Part shown: positions 61,909 to 64,000 of the stretch, piece by piece
How the letters are laid out: the number at the start of each line of letters is the position of its first letter
How positions within the stretch are numbered: position 1 is the stretch's first letter
Made by a program: the position numbers and the translations under genes
Origin: Streptomyces davaonensis JCM 4913
Lineage (GTDB): Bacteria > Actinomycetota > Actinomycetes > Streptomycetales > Streptomycetaceae
NCBI RefSeq assembly: GCF_000349325.1
Contig: NC_020504.1
Span: 7,978,326-8,042,325 of the forward strand
DNA: 64,000 nt
Reading direction: 5' to 3'
Notes under the pieces: generated by a model
What the model was told of the DNA's origin: nothing
Database searches by the model: none
What the model saw: only the letters and a program-made list of their open reading frames with translations

Positions 61909-63230
61909 GCGAGCTCCTTCCCGCGCGTCTCCGGCAGCCCCAGCAGCGCCAGCGCCGCCAGGGCGTAGCCGATCGCGCCGAAGACCAGTGCGCCGCCCAC
62001 GCCCCAGCTGTCGGCCAGGAAGCCGACCGTGGTCGGGAAGACAGCGCCCACCGCGCGGCCGGTGTTGTACGTGAAGCCCTGTCCGGTGCCGCGCACCGCC
62101 GTCGGGTACAGCTCGCTCAGATAGGACCCGAAGCCGCTGAAGATCGCCGACATGCAGAAGCCGAGCGGGAAGCCCAGCACCAGCAGCAGGGTGTTGGCGC
62201 CGCTCGGGATGTTCGCGTACGCCAGGATGCAGACCGCCGACAGCAGTGCGAACAGCCAGATGTTGCGCCGCCTGCCGAGCCGGTCGGTGAGATAGCCGCC
62301 GGTCAGATAGCCGAGGAAGGCGCCCGAGATCAGGAAGGTCAGATAGCCGCCCGTGCCGACGACCGACAGGCCGCGGTCCGTCTTCAGATAGGTCGGCACC
62401 CATGTGGCCAGCGTGTAGTAGCCGCCTTGGACTCCGGTGGAGAGCAGCACGGCGAAGACGGTGGTGCGCAGCAGGCCGGGCGATCCGGCGGTGCCCCTCT
62501 GGAAGATCGCGGCGAACGAGCCCTTCCCGGCGCTCCGTTCCCGTACCGCCACCGCCTGGGGCGCGTCGTGCACCCGGCGGCGCATCCAGACCACGAGCAG
62601 CGCGGGCAGCGCGCCGGTCCAGAACATCACGCGCCACGCGAGGTCGTCGTCGAGCAGTGAGAACACCAGCGTGTACATGATCGCGGCGAGCGCCCAGCCG
62701 ACCGCCCAGGAGCTCTGGATCGCGCCGAGGGTGCGGCCGCGATGCTTGGCGCTCGCGTACTCGGCGACCAGGATGGCGCCGACCGCCCACTCGCCGCCGA
62801 AGCCCAGGCCCTGGAGCGCGCGGAAGACCAGCAGCGTCTCGTAGTTGGGCGCGAAACCGCAGGCGACCGTGAACACCGCGTAGGTGACGACGGTGATCAT
62901 CAGCGCCTTGACCCGGCCGATCCGGTCCGCCACCACGCCCGCGAGCGCGCCGCCGACCGCGGAGACGACCAGCGTGACCGTGGTGAACAGGCCGGTCTGG
63001 CCGCTGTCCAGGCCGAAGTACGCGGCCAGCGCCACCATGCTCAGCGGCAGCGTGAAGTAGTCGTAGGAGTCCAGGGCATAGCCGCCGAATGCACCGGCGA
63101 AGGCGCGGCGGCCGCGCGGTCCCAGGGCGCGCAGCCAGCCCAGGGCGCCGTCGTCGGGGGCGTGTTCGGCGGCCGACCTGGTGTCGGAGGCGGTCGAGGT
63201 GGGGCTCGTGTTGGTCGGGGTCGTGCTCAT
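61905..63230 (-). CDS. MFS carrier of the 5-oxoproline operon
   Basis: 441 residues from an ATG with GAGGTGCAC immediately upstream; the longer frame is not protein-like. Twelve helices. Motif A variant [13 protein letters not shown] after helix 2, [20 protein letters not shown] in helix 4, and [20 protein letters not shown]. This is the sugar/carboxylate:H+ symporter branch (NanT/ShiA-like). As first gene of the operon with pxpABC, it probably imports 5-oxoproline or a related acid. The operon start faces the FCD-type GntR gene, with a perfect palindrome between. Confidence 0.9.
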   Translation of the reverse strand: MSTTPTNTSPTSTASDTRSAAEHAPDDGALGWLRALGPRGRRAFAGAFGGYALDSYDYFTLPLSMVALAAYFGLDSGQTGLFTTVTLVVSAVGGALAGVVADRIGRVKALMITVVTYAVFTVACGFAPNYETLLVFRALQGLGFGGEWAVGAILVAEYASAKHRGRTLGAIQSSWAVGWALAAIMYTLVFSLLDDDLAWRVMFWTGALPALLVVWMRRRVHDAPQAVAVRERSAGKGSFAAIFQRGTAGSPGLLRTTVFAVLLSTGVQGGYYTLATWVPTYLKTDRGLSVVGTGGYLTFLISGAFLGYLTGGYLTDRLGRRRNIWLFALLSAVCILAYANIPSGANTLLLVLGFPLGFCMSAIFSGFGSYLSELYPTAVRGTGQGFTYNTGRAVGAVFPTTVGFLADSWGVGGALVFGAIGYALAALALLGLPETRGKELA

Positions 63231-63336
63231 GTGCACCTCGCAGAGGGAGGACGAAGGGTGCTGGGGACTGAGCCGTGCCGTGCGGAATTGAGCGGCGCCG
63301 CGGTGAGGGAGGCGGCGCCGTGCGTAGCAAAGTAGA

Positions 63337-63353
63337 GGATCGTTGAACGATCC
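63337..63353. promoter_or_regulatory. Predicted FadR/FCD-type GntR operator
   Basis: Perfect palindrome GGATCGTT-G-AACGATCC (17 bp), 107 bp from the MFS start and 50 bp from the GntR start. The core ATCGTTGAACGAT has the form expected for FCD-family GntR sites (T-N-GTTNAACNA). Confidence 0.8.
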
Positions 63354-63402
63354 CTCAATACCCATGTTGTTTCGTTCTTGTATCTGCGATTGAATTCCGG
63401 GC

Positions 63403-64000
63403 ATGGCAGAGCAGCTGACGGGTCTGGCCGACGACCGTGCCCTCCTCGGGCGCACCAGCACCGCCGAGCGGGTCTCGGACATCCTCAGGACCCGGATCGC
63501 CGAGGGGTACTTCCCGCCCGGCACACGGCTGTCGGAGGACAGCATCGGCGGCGCCCTCGGGGTCTCCCGCAACACGCTGCGCGAGGCGTTCCGGCTGCTC
63601 ACGCATGAACGCCTGCTCGTCCACGAGCTGAACCGGGGCGTCTTCGTCCGGGTTCTGACGGTCGAGGACGTCGAGGACATCTACCGCACCCGGATGCTCG
63701 TGGAGTGCGCGGTCGTGCGCGGGCTCGGGGAGCCGCCGTACGGGCTGGGTGATCTTGAGGAGGCCGTCGGGGAGGGGCAGCGGGCGGCGCGCGAAGGTGA
63801 CTGGAACGGAGTGGGTACGGCCAATATCCACTTCCACCGGGAGCTGGTGGCCCTGGCGGGCAGCGACCGCACCGACGAGCTGATGCGCAGTGTCTTCGCC
63901 GAACTGCGGCTCGCGTTCCATCTCGTGGACGATCCGCGGCGGCTGCATGAGCCGTACCTGGTCCGGAACCTGGAGATACTCCAGGCGCTTCAGAGCGGGG
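63403..64000 (+). CDS. GntR regulator, FadR/FCD subfamily (3' end outside window)
   Basis: First 199 residues; the frame is open at the window end. GntR winged helix about 20-85: TSTAERVSDILRTRIAEGYF, LSEDSIGGALGVSRNTLREA, FRLLTHERLLVHELNRGVFV. FCD ligand domain from about 95: EDVEDIYRTRMLVECAVVRG, GVGTANIHFHRELVALAGSD (metal-binding Asp/His-type motif) and LRLAFHLVDDPRRLHEPYLV. It should control the divergent 5-oxoproline operon through the palindrome at 63337-63353 and sense 5-oxoproline or glutamate-like acids. Confidence 0.93.
   Translation, partial: MAEQLTGLADDRALLGRTSTAERVSDILRTRIAEGYFPPGTRLSEDSIGGALGVSRNTLREAFRLLTHERLLVHELNRGVFVRVLTVEDVEDIYRTRMLVECAVVRGLGEPPYGLGDLEEAVGEGQRAAREGDWNGVGTANIHFHRELVALAGSDRTDELMRSVFAELRLAFHLVDDPRRLHEPYLVRNLEILQALQSG

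Overview
The window is chromosomal DNA of a Streptomyces species or a very close relative. Evidence: very high G+C, frequent GTG starts with 4-bp GTGA/ATGA stop-start overlaps, an RbpA gene with a SigR-type promoter, an ECF41 sigma factor, two secreted family 18 chitinases with Streptomyces-style direct-repeat promoters, a GH6 cellulase, and many GntR/ROK/TetR/Lrp regulators. No rRNA, tRNA, CRISPR array, insertion sequence or prophage was seen. The gene set looks like core and near-core chromosome, not an island. The first and last genes are cut by the window ends.

Layout. 0-2.1 kb: end of a cationic amino acid permease, an Lrp/AsnC regulator and a small unknown protein. 2.1-8.4 kb: a GntR/UTRA regulator faces a complete ABC importer (lipoprotein, two permeases, ATPase) that runs into a fused HAD phosphatase / endonuclease-exonuclease-phosphatase protein. 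An 18-bp palindrome in the divergent promoter is a likely operator, and a 30-bp unit is tandemly repeated across the ATPase/HAD junction. 8.5-12.4 kb: an MFS carrier, then a DavA/DavB-type amidase and flavin amino-acid 2-monooxygenase pair (lysine or arginine breakdown). 12.4-18.4 kb: DUF5995 protein, membrane-anchored GH6 enzyme, NCS2 permease, and an MFS carrier divergent from a ROK regulator with a palindromic operator. A long imperfect inverted repeat follows.

18.6-20.3 kb: an ECF41 sigma factor lies behind its probable target, a frameshifted NAD(P)-binding oxidoreductase gene preceded by a good ECF41 promoter. 20.4-22.8 kb: a large modular chitinase. 22.96-27.9 kb: an FMN riboswitch heads ribE-pnuX-ribBA-ribH, followed closely by hisE-hisG and a PH-like membrane protein. 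28.1-32.4 kb: two CNNM/CBS membrane proteins and an EccA-like AAA ATPase. 32.8-41.4 kb: P-loop kinase, Tat-exported C39-like peptidase, tiny membrane protein, TetR regulator, second chitinase, acyl-CoA dehydrogenase, lipocalin-like protein and APH-fold kinase.

41.4-55.5 kb: an Lrp regulator, an amidohydrolase, polyprenol-phosphate-mannose synthase, FxsA, RbpA, a UMF1 carrier, glycerophosphodiesterase, YczE divergent from a MocR regulator, a FtsK-like ATPase with a small membrane partner, an ankyrin protein, and a HEAT-repeat protein preceded by a 19-codon ORF with adjacent Cys codons. 55.7-58.8 kb: two GT4 glycosyltransferases coupled to an SGNH esterase. 58.8-64 kb: a 5-oxoproline operon (MFS carrier, DUF1445 protein, PxpA, PxpB, PxpC) divergent from a FadR-type GntR regulator, with a perfect 17-bp palindrome between them.

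Most of the new information lies in regulatory DNA: matched chitinase promoters, ECF41 and SigR promoters, three regulator-adjacent palindromes, the FMN riboswitch, a possible cysteine leader peptide, and a clustering of CACGCGCG(CG)TG palindromes in the last 15 kb. I did not find a clearly unprecedented multi-gene system. The most unusual gene arrangement is the HAD-EEP fusion attached to a GntR-controlled importer.
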